Notes: generated by a model from the letters alone, not told the origin. Positions 1-9,175 are shown, counted from the first letter of the stretch. The stretch is 64,000 nt of DNA from DASQPR01 sp963836775 (GCA_963836775.1 CAWIKR010000003.1:992001-1056000); one strand, 5' to 3'. Numbers and translations are program-made.

Positions 1-213
1 CGGCAGGATGTCGGCGAGCGTCATCCGACCATCGTGCCGGAGCCGCCGGCGGGTCGCGACGCATTTCCCCGGCGGTCGGTGCGAGGCGTCGCGCCGCGGT
101 GGTCGAGGACTGACGGATTCGAGACAGCTCAGGGCGTTTGCGACAGTCGCGCCGTTAACCTCGGATCACCTCCGTCGTCGACGGCCAGCACCGCCCAGCC
201 TTCTGGAGACATC

Positions 214-1212
214 GTGGTCCGGCCCGCCCGCCTTGCCGTTCTCGCCGCCGTGATCAGCAGCGCCATCGTGTTCGGCGGCACCGTCGCTCCCAGTCCGGCG
301 GTTGCGGCCCCGGCCTGCCCGGCGCATCCGCTGAACCTGACCGGCAAGACCATCAGCCCGGACAAGTACGACCACGATGCCCTTCGCTGCGCCACCCTCG
401 CCGGCGCCAATCTGGACGGTGCCGACCTGACCCAGTACGACCTGGATCAGGTCAATCTGGCCGGGGCGTCGTTGCGCGGCGCCAAGCTCGGTCAGGCCGA
501 TCTGACCGGCGCCACGCTCACCGGTGCGCACTTCGATGAGGCCGATCTGACGCAGACGACGATGATCGGCGTGAGGGCTCAGACGGCCTCCTTTCGCGGC
601 GCCACGCTGATCCAGGCGCATCTCGACAATGCCGACCTGTCCGGAGCCGATCTCACCGATGCCGATCTGACCCAGGCCTACCTGACCGGTGCGACCCTGC
701 TCGGCGCGAACGTCAGCGGCGCCGACTTCACCCAGGCCGACACGGCCGGCGCCACGATGGACTCGACTGTCAAGAAGGCGGTCACTGACGACCCGTTCAC
801 CACGTCGATCCGGGGCTGGGTGATCGCCGTTCCGATCGTCGTCATCGTCGCGATCACGATCGTCATCTTCACGGTGGGCGCGCGAGCGATGCGGCGGGCC
901 GCCGGGCGGATGGCCCAGGGCGCCTATACCGCGACGGCGTACCCGCCGCAGTTCATGCCGCCGCCGGCGGGTCAGGTGCCGGCTCAGTTCACGCCTCCGG
1001 CGCCGGCATCGGCGTCGGCGTCGACCGGAGCCGCGCCGACCGCAGCGGCACCAGCCGGTCCGGCGCCCGGCACCGACCCGCTCGGCCAGCCGTGGACCCC
1101 GCCGACCTACGCCGACTTCGAGCCCCCGACGATCGCCAGTCCGGCCGATGGGACCCAGGACGCGTACCAAGTCATTCAGGAAGACGATCGCAAGGGCTGG
1201 TTCGGCCGGTAG
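214..1212 (+). CDS. Secreted pentapeptide-repeat membrane protein
   Basis: Predicted exported protein of 332 aa. A GTG start at 214 is preferred over the ATG at 34 because GGAG lies at 205-208 and the protein then begins with a clear signal peptide (basic VVRPAR, hydrophobic core, AVA-AP cleavage). About residues 50-185 form tandem A(D/N)LxxAxL pentapeptide repeats, which fold as a right-handed beta-helix. A single membrane helix follows (GWVIAVPIVVIVAI, about residue 205), then an Ala/Pro-rich tail that would be cytoplasmic. The helix was probably preceded by an extracellular repeat domain. Role unknown; such repeats often mimic structures or act as scaffolds. No enzyme motif seen. Confidence 0.8.
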   Translation: MVRPARLAVLAAVISSAIVFGGTVAPSPAVAAPACPAHPLNLTGKTISPDKYDHDALRCATLAGANLDGADLTQYDLDQVNLAGASLRGAKLGQADLTGATLTGAHFDEADLTQTTMIGVRAQTASFRGATLIQAHLDNADLSGADLTDADLTQAYLTGATLLGANVSGADFTQADTAGATMDSTVKKAVTDDPFTTSIRGWVIAVPIVVIVAITIVIFTVGARAMRRAAGRMAQGAYTATAYPPQFMPPPAGQVPAQFTPPAPASASASTGAAPTAAAPAGPAPGTDPLGQPWTPPTYADFEPPTIASPADGTQDAYQVIQEDDRKGWFGR

Positions 1213-1233
1213 CGGCTGGGCTAGCCTCCGACC

Positions 1234-1527
1234 ATGCCTTCGCTCACCGTAACGGCCGCCGAGGCGGGCGGCGGCGGTTCGATCAACGCCTACATCTGTG
1301 TCGCCGTCGTCGTGCTGGTGGTGTTCAGTTCGGTGATTCGGGCCGCCCGCCGATCCCGCCGTCCAGGCCCGACGGATCTGCGCCGCCAGCAGGTCGAGCT
1401 GGACCGGCAGCGGGTCCAGATCCAGCAACGGCGGGCCGAGGCGCAGCAGGCCGCCGATCTGTTCCGGCCGCCGGACGTGGAGACCTTGCAGCGCAAGGTG
1501 ATTCAGGAACGGCGTCCGCGCCGCTAG
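1234..1527 (+). CDS. Small single-pass membrane protein
   Basis: A 97-aa protein 21 bp downstream of the pentapeptide gene and probably cotranscribed with it. It has a short Gly-rich N-terminus, one membrane helix (about residues 18-36, YICVAVVVLVVFSSVI), an Arg-rich juxtamembrane stretch and a Gln/Arg-rich amphipathic, probably coiled-coil region. No family is recognised. Its stop overlaps the stop of the convergent methyltransferase gene by 4 bp. Confidence 0.6.
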   Translation: MPSLTVTAAEAGGGGSINAYICVAVVVLVVFSSVIRAARRSRRPGPTDLRRQQVELDRQRVQIQQRRAEAQQAADLFRPPDVETLQRKVIQERRPRR

Positions 1528-2246
1528 TCCGGGTCCACCGTGCCGGCGGCGAGCAGCGCGCTGGTCTCCAGATCGATGGCGCCGCCGAGCCGGGCGACGT
1601 GGGCGTCGTAGGCTCGCCGGGCCGCGTCGACCCGCTCCGGCTCGCGACGCAGCGCCTGACCGAGACTGCCCAGGCCGTGCTGCGGTCCCAGCCACCACTC
1701 GTCCGGATCGGCGTGATGCCGCCAGGTCGCCGTCCGCACCACGACGCGGTGCAGTCCGGCGCCACGGAGCAGGGCGGCGAGCCCATCGGCGGTACGCGGA
1801 AAGTCGCGTACCGCGGTCGGCGCCGGTCGCGCGATCCCGGCCGCGTCCATGATGTCCAGCCACAGGCGCTGCAGGGGAGCCGATGTCGCCACCGGCCAGA
1901 TCGAGACGGCGACGTGGCCGCCCGGACGAACGATCCGCGCCATCTCCGCGACGCCGGCGACCGGATCGGCCAGGTGATTGACCACGAAGTTGGCGATGGC
2001 GGCGTCGAACGCGCCGGTCCGGAACGGAAGTCCGGGAAGCGCGGCTCCGATGATTCCGGGAGCCGGCTTGGCGTCACTCGCGACCACGGTCACTCCGCGA
2101 CCGCGCAACCGTTCGGCGACCGCACCCACGCCGGCGCCGATGTCGGCGGCGAGCCGCGGCAGCGGGATCAGGTCCAGCAAATCGTCGATCGGGTGCGCAC
2201 ACAGCGGCGCGAAGGAACGGTGATAGGCCTCGGCGCGGGACAGCAT
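1524..2246 (-). CDS. SAM-dependent methyltransferase (class I)
   Basis: About 240 aa. The start at 2246 (MLSRAEAYHR) is chosen because methyltransferases of this type begin just before a (R/S)xAYHRSF element; the frame is open further upstream into a palindromic repeat. Motif I AADIGAGVGAVAERL (SAM-binding GxGxG), an acidic VVASDAKP loop and the motif IV-like FDAAIANFVVNHLADP identify a Methyltransf_11/25 fold; RPGGHVAVSIWP is the post-motif strand. It resembles ubiquinone/menaquinone-type or small-molecule methyltransferases; the substrate cannot be told. Convergent with the small membrane protein gene. Confidence 0.82.
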   Translation of the reverse strand: MLSRAEAYHRSFAPLCAHPIDDLLDLIPLPRLAADIGAGVGAVAERLRGRGVTVVASDAKPAPGIIGAALPGLPFRTGAFDAAIANFVVNHLADPVAGVAEMARIVRPGGHVAVSIWPVATSAPLQRLWLDIMDAAGIARPAPTAVRDFPRTADGLAALLRGAGLHRVVVRTATWRHHADPDEWWLGPQHGLGSLGQALRREPERVDAARRAYDAHVARLGGAIDLETSALLAAGTVDPD

Positions 2247-2264
2247 CGACCGAGGATAGCGACG

Positions 2265-2429
2265 AGGGCGTGTTTCAAAGCTGCCGGTCGGCTGCGCCGA
2301 GGCCCAGGCCACGACCGGCCGCGTTTGATCCCTTCCTGGTTACAACGGCGGTAGCCAGGAAGGGATCAAGCCGAGGCCGGTTCGCGGCCTGGGCCGCGGC
2401 TCGCGCGACCGGACTTTGAAAAACGCCCT
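2265..2429. repeat. 165-bp near-palindromic intergenic element
   Basis: One continuous imperfect inverted repeat. The outer arms read AGGGCGTGTTTCAAAG and (reverse) AGGGCGTTTTTCAAAG. The middle arms are GC-rich and contain GGCCCAGGCC on both sides. The innermost perfect 15-bp arms, TTGATCCCTTCCTGG and CCAGGAAGGGATCAA, enclose a 15-nt loop. The right end overlaps the stop codon of the response regulator (2428-2430). It looks like a miniature inverted-repeat or REP-type element. As RNA it would form a very long hairpin and terminate or stabilise transcripts from either side. Confidence 0.85.
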
Positions 2430-3090
2430 AGCCCGATTCGCGGGTGCCGCCCAGGCCGGCGTCGCGGGCGCGCGCGATCGCCTGGGCACGGTCGGCCACG
2501 GCCAGCTTGGTGAAAATGTTGGACACGTGGTTGCGTACCGTCTTGTCGGTGATCCGCAATCGAGCGGCGATCGCCGCGTTGGACGCTCCCCGCGCCACCA
2601 GATCGAGGATCTCGTGCTCGCGGTCGGTCAGCTGCGGGAACGCCATCGTCACGCCGGCCGGCCGGGGCCGGGCGAAGAACTCGATCACCCGCTCGGCGAC
2701 CGCCGGCCCGAACATCGCGCCGCCCGATCCGACCAGGTGCACCGAGCGGACCACCGCGGCTTGATTGGTGCCCTTCAGCAGGTATCCGCGAGCCCCCGCA
2801 CGCATCGCCGCGAACACCGAGTCGTCGTCGTCGAACATGGTGAACACCAGCACCGCGACACCAGGGCAGTCCCGGGTGATCTGCTTGGTGGCGGCCACGC
2901 CGTCGAGATCCGGCATATGCAAGTCCATCAGGACAATATCCGGTCGCAGGTCGCGCGCGAGCGCTACCGCCTGGACGCCGGTCTCCGCCTCGCCGACGAC
3001 TTCGATGCCTGGCTCGACGCCCAGCAACGCCTGCAGGCCACTGCGGAACACCGGATGGTCGTCGGCGATCACCACGCGCAGGTCGGTCAC
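2428..3090 (-). CDS. NarL/LuxR-family response regulator
   Basis: A 220-aa two-component response regulator. The receiver domain (about 1-120) shows the acidic pocket D10-D11, phosphoacceptor D56 (LMDLHMPD), a conserved Thr/Ser region (VFTMF) and Lys in YLLKG. The C-terminal LuxR-type helix-turn-helix (about 150-215) is LTDREHEILDLVARGASNAAIAARLRITDKTVRNHVSNIFTKL, abbreviated here by its LTxRE and KTVRNHVSN motifs. Its ATG overlaps the kinase stop by 4 bp (ATGA), so the pair is translationally coupled. Its stop lies in the end of the palindromic element. Confidence 0.95.
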   Translation of the reverse strand: MTDLRVVIADDHPVFRSGLQALLGVEPGIEVVGEAETGVQAVALARDLRPDIVLMDLHMPDLDGVAATKQITRDCPGVAVLVFTMFDDDDSVFAAMRAGARGYLLKGTNQAAVVRSVHLVGSGGAMFGPAVAERVIEFFARPRPAGVTMAFPQLTDREHEILDLVARGASNAAIAARLRITDKTVRNHVSNIFTKLAVADRAQAIARARDAGLGGTRESG

Positions 3091-5084
3091 GACGGCTCCG
3101 GGATCGGCAGGCGCGCGGACACTGTGGTGCCCACGCCGGACGACGAGATAGACAGCAGACCACCGAGTTCGGAGGCGCGTTCCCGCATCGCGGTCAGGCC
3201 GACCCCGGCCGGTGTGCCGGTGGTCAGGCCGATCCCGTCGTCGGTCACCACCAGCACCAGCGCGGTGTCGCGATCCAGGCGAACCCGGCAGATCCGAGCG
3301 CGCGCATGTCGCGACACGTTGGTGATCGCCTCGGTCGCGATCCGGTAGGCGGCCACCTCGACGGCCGCGGGAAGATCGCCCAGACCGGCGTCGGGAGCCT
3401 CGATGGTGACTGACAGCTGCGTGTCACGCTCGATCCGGACGGCGTGCTGCTGCAATGCCCGGCACAGTCCGAATTCGTCGAGCGCCGGCGGCCGCAGGCC
3501 GTAGACCAGACGCCGCACGTCGCCGACGGCGTCCTCGACCTGAGTTTCGAGGGTCGCGAGCAACATCACCGTACGATCCGGATCGGCGACCACTGTGCTC
3601 TGGGCGGCATGCAGTCCGAGCGTGACTCCGGCCAGCGTCGGGCCGAGGCCATCGTGCAGGTCTCTTCGCAAACGTCGGCGCTCCTCCTCGCGGGCGGTGA
3701 TCAGTGCGAGACGGGCCTGTTGCAATGCGGTGGTCACGCGCAACGCGTGCGCCGCGACCCCGGCCTGCCGCGCCAGGTCGGCGAGCAACCGGCGATCGGC
3801 GACGCCGAAGTCCTCGGTCGGGCCGCGCCGGGAGACCGCGAGATATCCGATCGTTTCGCCCTGGTAGGCCATCGGGAACCTGCTCGGCGCGCTGGCCATC
3901 CGGCCGTGTTCGGCGGCCACCACGGTGTCCTCGCCGATGACGAACTCGATCGCGGCGTACGGCACTCGCAGTGCTTCGGCAACCGTGGCGACGACACCGA
4001 GCAGCATGTCCTCCGGCACCGTGGCGTGTTCCAGTTGCACCCCGAGCCGAGTCAGCGCCTCGTATGGTCGGGATCGGTCGCCGAAGAACATCCGGTCCAC
4101 GCCGCTCTGGACACGCTGGCGCAGCGGCTGGAACAAGGCGGCCGCGATCACGGTGGCAGCGACCTGGACCCCGATGCCGCGGCCCCACCCCGCGACCACC
4201 TCGGCCGTAACCACAAGCGCCAGGTAAACCGCCGCGGTGATGGCGCTCAGCACCGTGTAGACCAACACCCGGTTCAGCACGATGTCGAGGTCATAGAGGT
4301 GATAGCGCAGCACGGCGATGCCGATGGTGATCGGGATCAGCGTCAGCAACAGGGCTATGAAGAACCCCGCTGGCACTGGGTCCGCATCATGCAGTGCGAT
4401 GGGGATGAACACCGGGACGATGCCGGCCAGAAACCACTTGATCTGCTGCCGCTGATCGCCGACCGCGCGCCGCCATCGCACCACTAGCGACGCGACGGCG
4501 GCGACCAGGGAGACCACCAGGCATCCGAGCCCAATCAGGAGCAGGCCGCCGGCCATGCCCGCGACGGCCGGAACGCCGATCGGATTGGTCACATCGGGCA
4601 GATCCTGAATCTTCTCCACTGATACGGCGTTGCCGACCACGCCGGTGACGATGAATCCCCAGGCCGCCCGGACCGGCCAGCGCCAGCGTGGCGAGATCGG
4701 CGCGCCGGTCGGGAACAGCTGGGGCAGCAATGGCACCAGAATCCCGATCCCCAGCAGCGGCATGAGGTTGATGAGGACTTCCACCGTGGTGGTAGCCGGC
4801 AGCGGCTCGATGGCCACCGAACGGTACGCGTACTCCGTCCCGGTGTTGAGAATCGCCAGCGGCACCGCGCCCGCGCACAGCAACCAGCCGATGCGATTGT
4901 CCGGACGTTGCCCGAGGATCACCGCGCCGACCACCGCGAACGCCACCGGTGACAAACCCGGCAGCACGTTCGGCACCCGATGATCCAGCGCGCCAAGCAC
5001 GATTGCCATCGCGAACAAGACGGTGACGAGCACGGCGATGGCGAGGGGGAGCACCCCTCGCCATGCCGTCGAGCGTCGTGCCAT
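3087..5084 (-). CDS. NarL-type sensor histidine kinase with multi-pass membrane and GAF regions
   Basis: 665 aa from the ATG at 5084 (MARRSTAWRG). The frame is open upstream but that part is not kinase-like. The N-terminus (about 10-320) holds around eight hydrophobic helices, followed by a GAF-like domain (about 340-460). The HisKA_3 dimerisation helix contains EEERRRLRRDLHDGLG with phospho-His at residue 477. A HATPase_c domain follows (N-box TEAITNVSRHA, DDGIG, GVGLTAMRERA). Partner of the downstream response regulator. The membrane part suggests an envelope or lipophilic signal; the ligand is unknown. Confidence 0.92.
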   Translation of the reverse strand: MARRSTAWRGVLPLAIAVLVTVLFAMAIVLGALDHRVPNVLPGLSPVAFAVVGAVILGQRPDNRIGWLLCAGAVPLAILNTGTEYAYRSVAIEPLPATTTVEVLINLMPLLGIGILVPLLPQLFPTGAPISPRWRWPVRAAWGFIVTGVVGNAVSVEKIQDLPDVTNPIGVPAVAGMAGGLLLIGLGCLVVSLVAAVASLVVRWRRAVGDQRQQIKWFLAGIVPVFIPIALHDADPVPAGFFIALLLTLIPITIGIAVLRYHLYDLDIVLNRVLVYTVLSAITAAVYLALVVTAEVVAGWGRGIGVQVAATVIAAALFQPLRQRVQSGVDRMFFGDRSRPYEALTRLGVQLEHATVPEDMLLGVVATVAEALRVPYAAIEFVIGEDTVVAAEHGRMASAPSRFPMAYQGETIGYLAVSRRGPTEDFGVADRRLLADLARQAGVAAHALRVTTALQQARLALITAREEERRRLRRDLHDGLGPTLAGVTLGLHAAQSTVVADPDRTVMLLATLETQVEDAVGDVRRLVYGLRPPALDEFGLCRALQQHAVRIERDTQLSVTIEAPDAGLGDLPAAVEVAAYRIATEAITNVSRHARARICRVRLDRDTALVLVVTDDGIGLTTGTPAGVGLTAMRERASELGGLLSISSSGVGTTVSARLPIPEPS

Positions 5085-5170
5085 ACGCCACCCTTTGATG
5101 TATCTGGATCCTGACCGCCGACCTCGCGCGGCGAGCGACGAGCCCGTAGACGGAGCAGGTGGTCGAGAAC

Positions 5171-5635
5171 TCAGGCCAGCACTGTATTCCCGAGAACCAG
5201 CAACGCGGTGGACGCCACGGCGGAGATGACGCCGATGACCGTCGCGGCGGTCGCCGTCCCGGTGCTGCCGGTCGCGGTGCGCCGAGCCAGCAGACCCAGG
5301 ACCGCGCCGGCCGCGGCGAGGATGACATTGATGCCGCTCCAGAAGGTGAACAGCATCGTGACCAGGGCCACCAGGCTCAGCGCCAGGCCCCAGCCGGCGG
5401 CCCGTCCAGGACGCCGGGCGGCCCATGGAACGAGCAGGCCGAAGATCAGACCGGTGATCACCACATCGACGCCGATCAGGAATGGGACGGAGCCTTCCTG
5501 CTCTGCCTTCGGGTGCGGGTCACCGTACGCGCCGTAAAAGGCGCTGGCGGCGGCGATGATGCCGATGCCGGCCGCGATCAGGCCGGTGCGAATAGTGCCG
5601 GTGCGAGCGGACAGCTCGACATTCGTGGTTGTCAT
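5171..5635 (-). CDS. Four-helix integral membrane protein
   Basis: 154 aa starting at MTTTNVELSA (5635). An in-frame start 57 bp further upstream is possible. Four hydrophobic segments (TGLIAAGIGIIAAASAF, FLIGVDVVITGLIFGLLV, GLALSLVALVTMLFTF, ATVIGVISAVASTALLVL) span nearly the whole chain. It lies 86 bp upstream of the kinase on the same strand and could share its transcript, so it may be an accessory membrane component of the signalling system. No family assigned. Confidence 0.65.
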   Translation of the reverse strand: MTTTNVELSARTGTIRTGLIAAGIGIIAAASAFYGAYGDPHPKAEQEGSVPFLIGVDVVITGLIFGLLVPWAARRPGRAAGWGLALSLVALVTMLFTFWSGINVILAAAGAVLGLLARRTATGSTGTATAATVIGVISAVASTALLVLGNTVLA

Positions 5636-5732
5636 GAGATCACGATGCGACCATCGCTGTCCCGGTGGCATGAGCCCGGTGTCCCGATCCATCGGGAAGT
5701 TGCCGCGCGGGGCGATGTCCCGACCACTCGGG

Positions 5733-5777
5733 ATCGTGCGACGTGGGGAGGCTCAGGGCCACCCCACGTCGCACGAT
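5733..5777 (-). terminator. Perfect 16-bp hairpin after fadB
   Basis: Arms ATCGTGCGACGTGGGG (5733-5748) and CCCCACGTCGCACGAT (5762-5777) are perfectly complementary with a 13-nt loop. The hairpin sits 13 bp past the fadB stop. It has no T-tract, as is common in actinobacteria. Confidence 0.75.
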
Positions 5778-5789
5778 TCAGAACCACGG

Positions 5790-7886
5790 TTACGCGGGCA
5801 GCGACGCCACGCCCTTCGGCAGGAACCGCTTGCCGGTGACCCGCTCCGAAACGCCGGTGCGGTCCAGGTATGGCGTGATGCCGCCGTTGAAGAACGGCCA
5901 GCCGGCACCCATGATCATGCAGAGGTCGATGTCCTGCGCTTCGGCGACCACGCCCTCGTCCAGCATCAGCCGGATTTCCAGAGCGAGTGCATCCAGGGCA
6001 TCGTTGCGGACCTGTTCCGGGCTCATCGGCTGATCGCCGACCTGGAGCAGCTCGGCGACCGCCGGATCGACGTCGCCGTCCGCGTCCAGGAAGCTGGTCT
6101 TTCCGGCGGCCACCACCCGGGCCAGATTCTCCGAGACGCCGAACCGGTCCGGGAACGCCTGGTGCAGCGTCTCGGACACGTGCAGTGCCACCGCGGGCCC
6201 GACCATTCCGAGCAGCGTAAGCGGCCGCATCGGCAGGCCCAGCGGGTCCAGCGCAGCATCGGCCTCGGCGATCGGCAGGCCCGAGTCGATGCCCTTGTAG
6301 GTCTCGCCCAGGAAGCGGGTCAACAGCCGATTCACCACGAACGACGGGGCATCCTTGACGAGCACACAGGACTTGCGCAGCTTCTTGCCGATGGCGAACG
6401 CGGTGGCCAGAGCGGCGTCACTGGTGTGCTCGGCGCGGACCACCTCGACCAGCGGCATCACCGCGACCGGGTTGAAGAAGTGGAATCCGACCAGGCGCTC
6501 CGGGTGCGCCAGGTCGGCTCCCATCGCCGTCACCGACAGCGACGACGTGTTCGTGGCGAGGACGCACTCCTCGCTGACCACCTTCTCGACCTCGGCCCAG
6601 ACCTGCTTCTTGACGGCCAGGTCCTCGAAGACCGCCTCCAGCACCAGGTCGGCGTCGGCGAACGCGGCCTTGTCGGTGTCGCCGGTGACGAGACCGCGGA
6701 GCTTCGCCGCCGTACCTTCGGACATTCGCTTCCGGGCGACCTGCTTCTCGATCTCGCTGTGGACGTAGGCGACGCCCTTGTCGACGCGTACCTGGTCGAG
6801 ATCGGTCAGCACGACCGGGACCTCCAGACGGCGGGCGAGCAGCAGCGCGATCTGGCCGGCCATCAGGCCGGCACCGACGATGCCGACCTTGGTGATCTCC
6901 TTGGCCAGCGCCGGCGACGGAGCGCCGGCCGGCTTCTTGGCCCGGCGCTGCACCAGGTCGAACGCGTAGAGGCCGGCCCGCAACTGGTCCGACATGACCA
7001 GATCCGCGAGCGCCTCGTCCTCCGCGGCGGTGCCGGTCGTGAAATCGGCGTCCTTCGCCAGCTGCATCAACTTCAATGCGCGGTACGGAGCCAGCGGCGC
7101 ACCGTGGAGACGATCGTCGAGCGTCTTGGTCGCGAACGCGATCACCGCGTCCCACATGTCGCTCTTGTCGACCTCGGCCCGAACCACCGAGGTCTCGCCG
7201 GTGACCACCGAGGAGGCCCAGGCCAGCGAGCTCTCCAGGAAGTCGGCGGGTTCGAAGATGGTGTCGAAGATGCCCATCTCGTGCGCCTCGGCGGGTTTGA
7301 GCATCTTGTTCTGCATCAGCGGGTTCTCGACGATCACCTTGGCCGCGGCGATCACACCGATCAGGTTCGGCAGCAGTTGCGTGCCACCCCAGCCGGGCAC
7401 CAGGCCCAGCGAGACCTCGGGCAGCGCCAGTGCCGCGGCGCCCGACGAGACGCTCCGGTAGTGGCAGTGCAGCGCCAGCTCCAGGCCGCCACCCATGGCC
7501 GCGCCGTTGACGAACGCGAACGTCGGCACGCCCGAGTCCTTCAACCGCCGGAAGATGCGGTGGCCCAGCTGCCCGATCTCCAGCGCCTGCTCACGGCTGG
7601 TGATCAGCGGCATGCCGGTGACGTCGGCTCCGACGCAGAAGATGTAGGGCTTGCCGGTCACCGCGATGAACGCCGGCTCGGCCGCCAGCGCCGCCGTGAT
7701 CGCCTCGTCGAGGCTGGCCAGACCGCTCGGTCCGAACGAATTCGGCTTGGTGTGGTCGAAGCCGTTGTCCAGGGTGATCAGGGCGGCCGGGCGGTCCAGA
7801 CCGGGCACGTTCACCGACCGGAGCAGCGCCCTGGTCACCACCTCGTGGGGGAAGACGCTGCTGTTGGAAGTGGCGTTGTCAGTCAC
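5790..7886 (-). CDS. fadB: FadB-like fatty-acid oxidation complex alpha subunit
   Basis: 698-aa bifunctional enoyl-CoA hydratase/3-hydroxyacyl-CoA dehydrogenase. The N-terminal crotonase domain (about 1-320) has the oxyanion and CoA signatures GADVTGM and NGAAMGGGLELAL with PEVSLGLVPGWGGTQ. The NAD-binding 3HCDH domain begins at KVGIVGAGLMAGQIA (about residue 330). It is followed by the dehydrogenase signature region (FHFFNPVAVMPLVEVV) and two C-terminal 3HCDH repeats ending GWPFFNGGITPYLD. The GTG start at 7886 overlaps the thiolase stop by 4 bp (GTGA), so hydratase/dehydrogenase and thiolase are coupled. Confidence 0.95.
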   Translation of the reverse strand: MTDNATSNSSVFPHEVVTRALLRSVNVPGLDRPAALITLDNGFDHTKPNSFGPSGLASLDEAITAALAAEPAFIAVTGKPYIFCVGADVTGMPLITSREQALEIGQLGHRIFRRLKDSGVPTFAFVNGAAMGGGLELALHCHYRSVSSGAAALALPEVSLGLVPGWGGTQLLPNLIGVIAAAKVIVENPLMQNKMLKPAEAHEMGIFDTIFEPADFLESSLAWASSVVTGETSVVRAEVDKSDMWDAVIAFATKTLDDRLHGAPLAPYRALKLMQLAKDADFTTGTAAEDEALADLVMSDQLRAGLYAFDLVQRRAKKPAGAPSPALAKEITKVGIVGAGLMAGQIALLLARRLEVPVVLTDLDQVRVDKGVAYVHSEIEKQVARKRMSEGTAAKLRGLVTGDTDKAAFADADLVLEAVFEDLAVKKQVWAEVEKVVSEECVLATNTSSLSVTAMGADLAHPERLVGFHFFNPVAVMPLVEVVRAEHTSDAALATAFAIGKKLRKSCVLVKDAPSFVVNRLLTRFLGETYKGIDSGLPIAEADAALDPLGLPMRPLTLLGMVGPAVALHVSETLHQAFPDRFGVSENLARVVAAGKTSFLDADGDVDPAVAELLQVGDQPMSPEQVRNDALDALALEIRLMLDEGVVAEAQDIDLCMIMGAGWPFFNGGITPYLDRTGVSERVTGKRFLPKGVASLPA

Positions 7887-9127
7887 GCGTGTGCTCCGTT
7901 CGAGTCTGCGCCGTTCCAGTTCGGGTTCTCCCAGATGACCGTGCCGCCCATGCCGATGCCGATGCACATCGCGGTGACGCCGTAGCGCACCTCGGGGTGC
8001 TCGGCGAACTGCCGCGACAGCTGGGTCATCAGGCGTACGCCGGACGATGCCAGCGGGTGCCCGATTGCGATGGCACCGCCCCACTGGTTGACCCGAGGGT
8101 CGTCGTCGGCGATGCCGAAGTGGTCCAGGAACGCCAGCACCTGCACGGCGAACGCTTCGTTCAGCTCGAACAGGCCGATGTCGCCGATGGTCAGTCCGGC
8201 CAGGCGCAGCGCCTTCTCGGTGGAGGGGATCGGGCCGTAACCCATGACCTCCGGCTCGACACCGACGAACCCGAAGCTGACCAGGCGCATCCCGATCGGC
8301 AGGCCCAGCTCGACCGCGACCTCCTCGGCGGCCAGCAGGCAGGCGGTGGCACCGTCGTTCAGGCCGGCCGAGTTGCCGGCGGTGACCTTGCCGTGCGGGC
8401 GGAACGGCGTACGCAGGGTCGCGAGCTTCTCCATGCTGGTGGCGCGCGGCGCCTCGTCCACGGTGGACAGGCCCCATCCCGCTGTACCAATGGCCGGCTC
8501 CTCGTCACCCGCCGGCAACGGGTCGCGCACGGCGATCGGCACGAGATCCGGCTGCAGCTTGCCGTTGGCGTACGCCTTCGCGGTCTTCTCCTGCGAGGCC
8601 AGGCCGAAGGCGTCGGCGCGCTCCTTGGTGATGGACGGGATCCGATCGTGCAGGTTCTCCGCGGTCGAGCCCATCACCAGCGCGGACGGGTCGACCAGCT
8701 TCTCGGCCAGAATCCGGGGGTTGGGGTCGACGCCCTCGCCCATCGGATGCCGGCCCATGTGCTCGACGCCGCCGGCGATCGCCACGTCATAGGCGCCGAC
8801 AGCGATGGCCGACGACACCGTGGTAACCGCCGTCATCGCACCTGCGCACATCCGGTCGATGGCATATCCGGGCACCGTCTTGGGGAGCCCGGCCAGCAGC
8901 GCGGCGGTCCGTCCGATGGTCAGGCCCTGGTCGCCGATCTGCGTGGTGGCCGCGACCGCGACCTCGTCCACGCGCGCCGGCGGCAGTTGCGGGTTGCGCT
9001 TGAGCAGTTCGCGGATGCATCGGATGACGAGATCATCGGCGCGGGTGTTCGCGTAGACACCGCCGGCCTTGCCGAACGGGGTGCGGACCCCGTCGACGAA
9101 GACGACGTCCCGGACGGTACGTGGCAC
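7883..9127 (-). CDS. Acetyl-CoA acyltransferase (thiolase)
   Basis: 414 aa. The GTG at 9127 is chosen because a GAGGAGG ribosome site precedes it with 6-nt spacing and the thiolase fold begins at VRDVVFVDGVRTPFGK. Active-site residues: C94 (DRMCAGAMTA), H357 (GHPLASSG) and C388 (CIGIGMGG). The AGNSAGLNDGA and ELNEAFA motifs are also present. It catalyses thiolytic cleavage of 3-ketoacyl-CoA, the last step of beta-oxidation, and partners the coupled FadB downstream. A palindrome at 9162-9175 may control the pair. Confidence 0.95.
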   Translation of the reverse strand: MPRTVRDVVFVDGVRTPFGKAGGVYANTRADDLVIRCIRELLKRNPQLPPARVDEVAVAATTQIGDQGLTIGRTAALLAGLPKTVPGYAIDRMCAGAMTAVTTVSSAIAVGAYDVAIAGGVEHMGRHPMGEGVDPNPRILAEKLVDPSALVMGSTAENLHDRIPSITKERADAFGLASQEKTAKAYANGKLQPDLVPIAVRDPLPAGDEEPAIGTAGWGLSTVDEAPRATSMEKLATLRTPFRPHGKVTAGNSAGLNDGATACLLAAEEVAVELGLPIGMRLVSFGFVGVEPEVMGYGPIPSTEKALRLAGLTIGDIGLFELNEAFAVQVLAFLDHFGIADDDPRVNQWGGAIAIGHPLASSGVRLMTQLSRQFAEHPEVRYGVTAMCIGIGMGGTVIWENPNWNGADSNGAHA

Positions 9128-9161
9128 TAAAGCCTCCTCGCTGGTGCGGTCACGCCGAATG

Positions 9162-9175
9162 TTACTCGTCAGTAA
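9162..9175. promoter_or_regulatory. TTACT-N4-AGTAA palindrome upstream of thiolase-fadB
   Basis: TTACTCGTCAGTAA, two perfect 5-bp arms around CGTC, lies 35 bp upstream of the thiolase start. Short AT-containing palindromes at this position in GC-rich genomes are typical TetR-family operators for fatty-acid degradation genes; the regulator is not in the window. Confidence 0.5.

Noticed and set aside
1..24. Possible start of a minus-strand gene (MTLADILP) running off the left edge
   Set aside because: Only eight codons are visible; the reading looks like a phosphatase-family start but cannot be supported.
166..1863. Long minus-strand open frame opposite the pentapeptide gene
   Set aside because: Arg/Gly/Pro-rich shadow of GC-rich coding DNA, no domain.
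5556..7985. 809-codon plus-strand frame opposite fadB
   Set aside because: Antisense shadow with low-complexity His/Arg/Gln composition; fadB is certain on the other strand.
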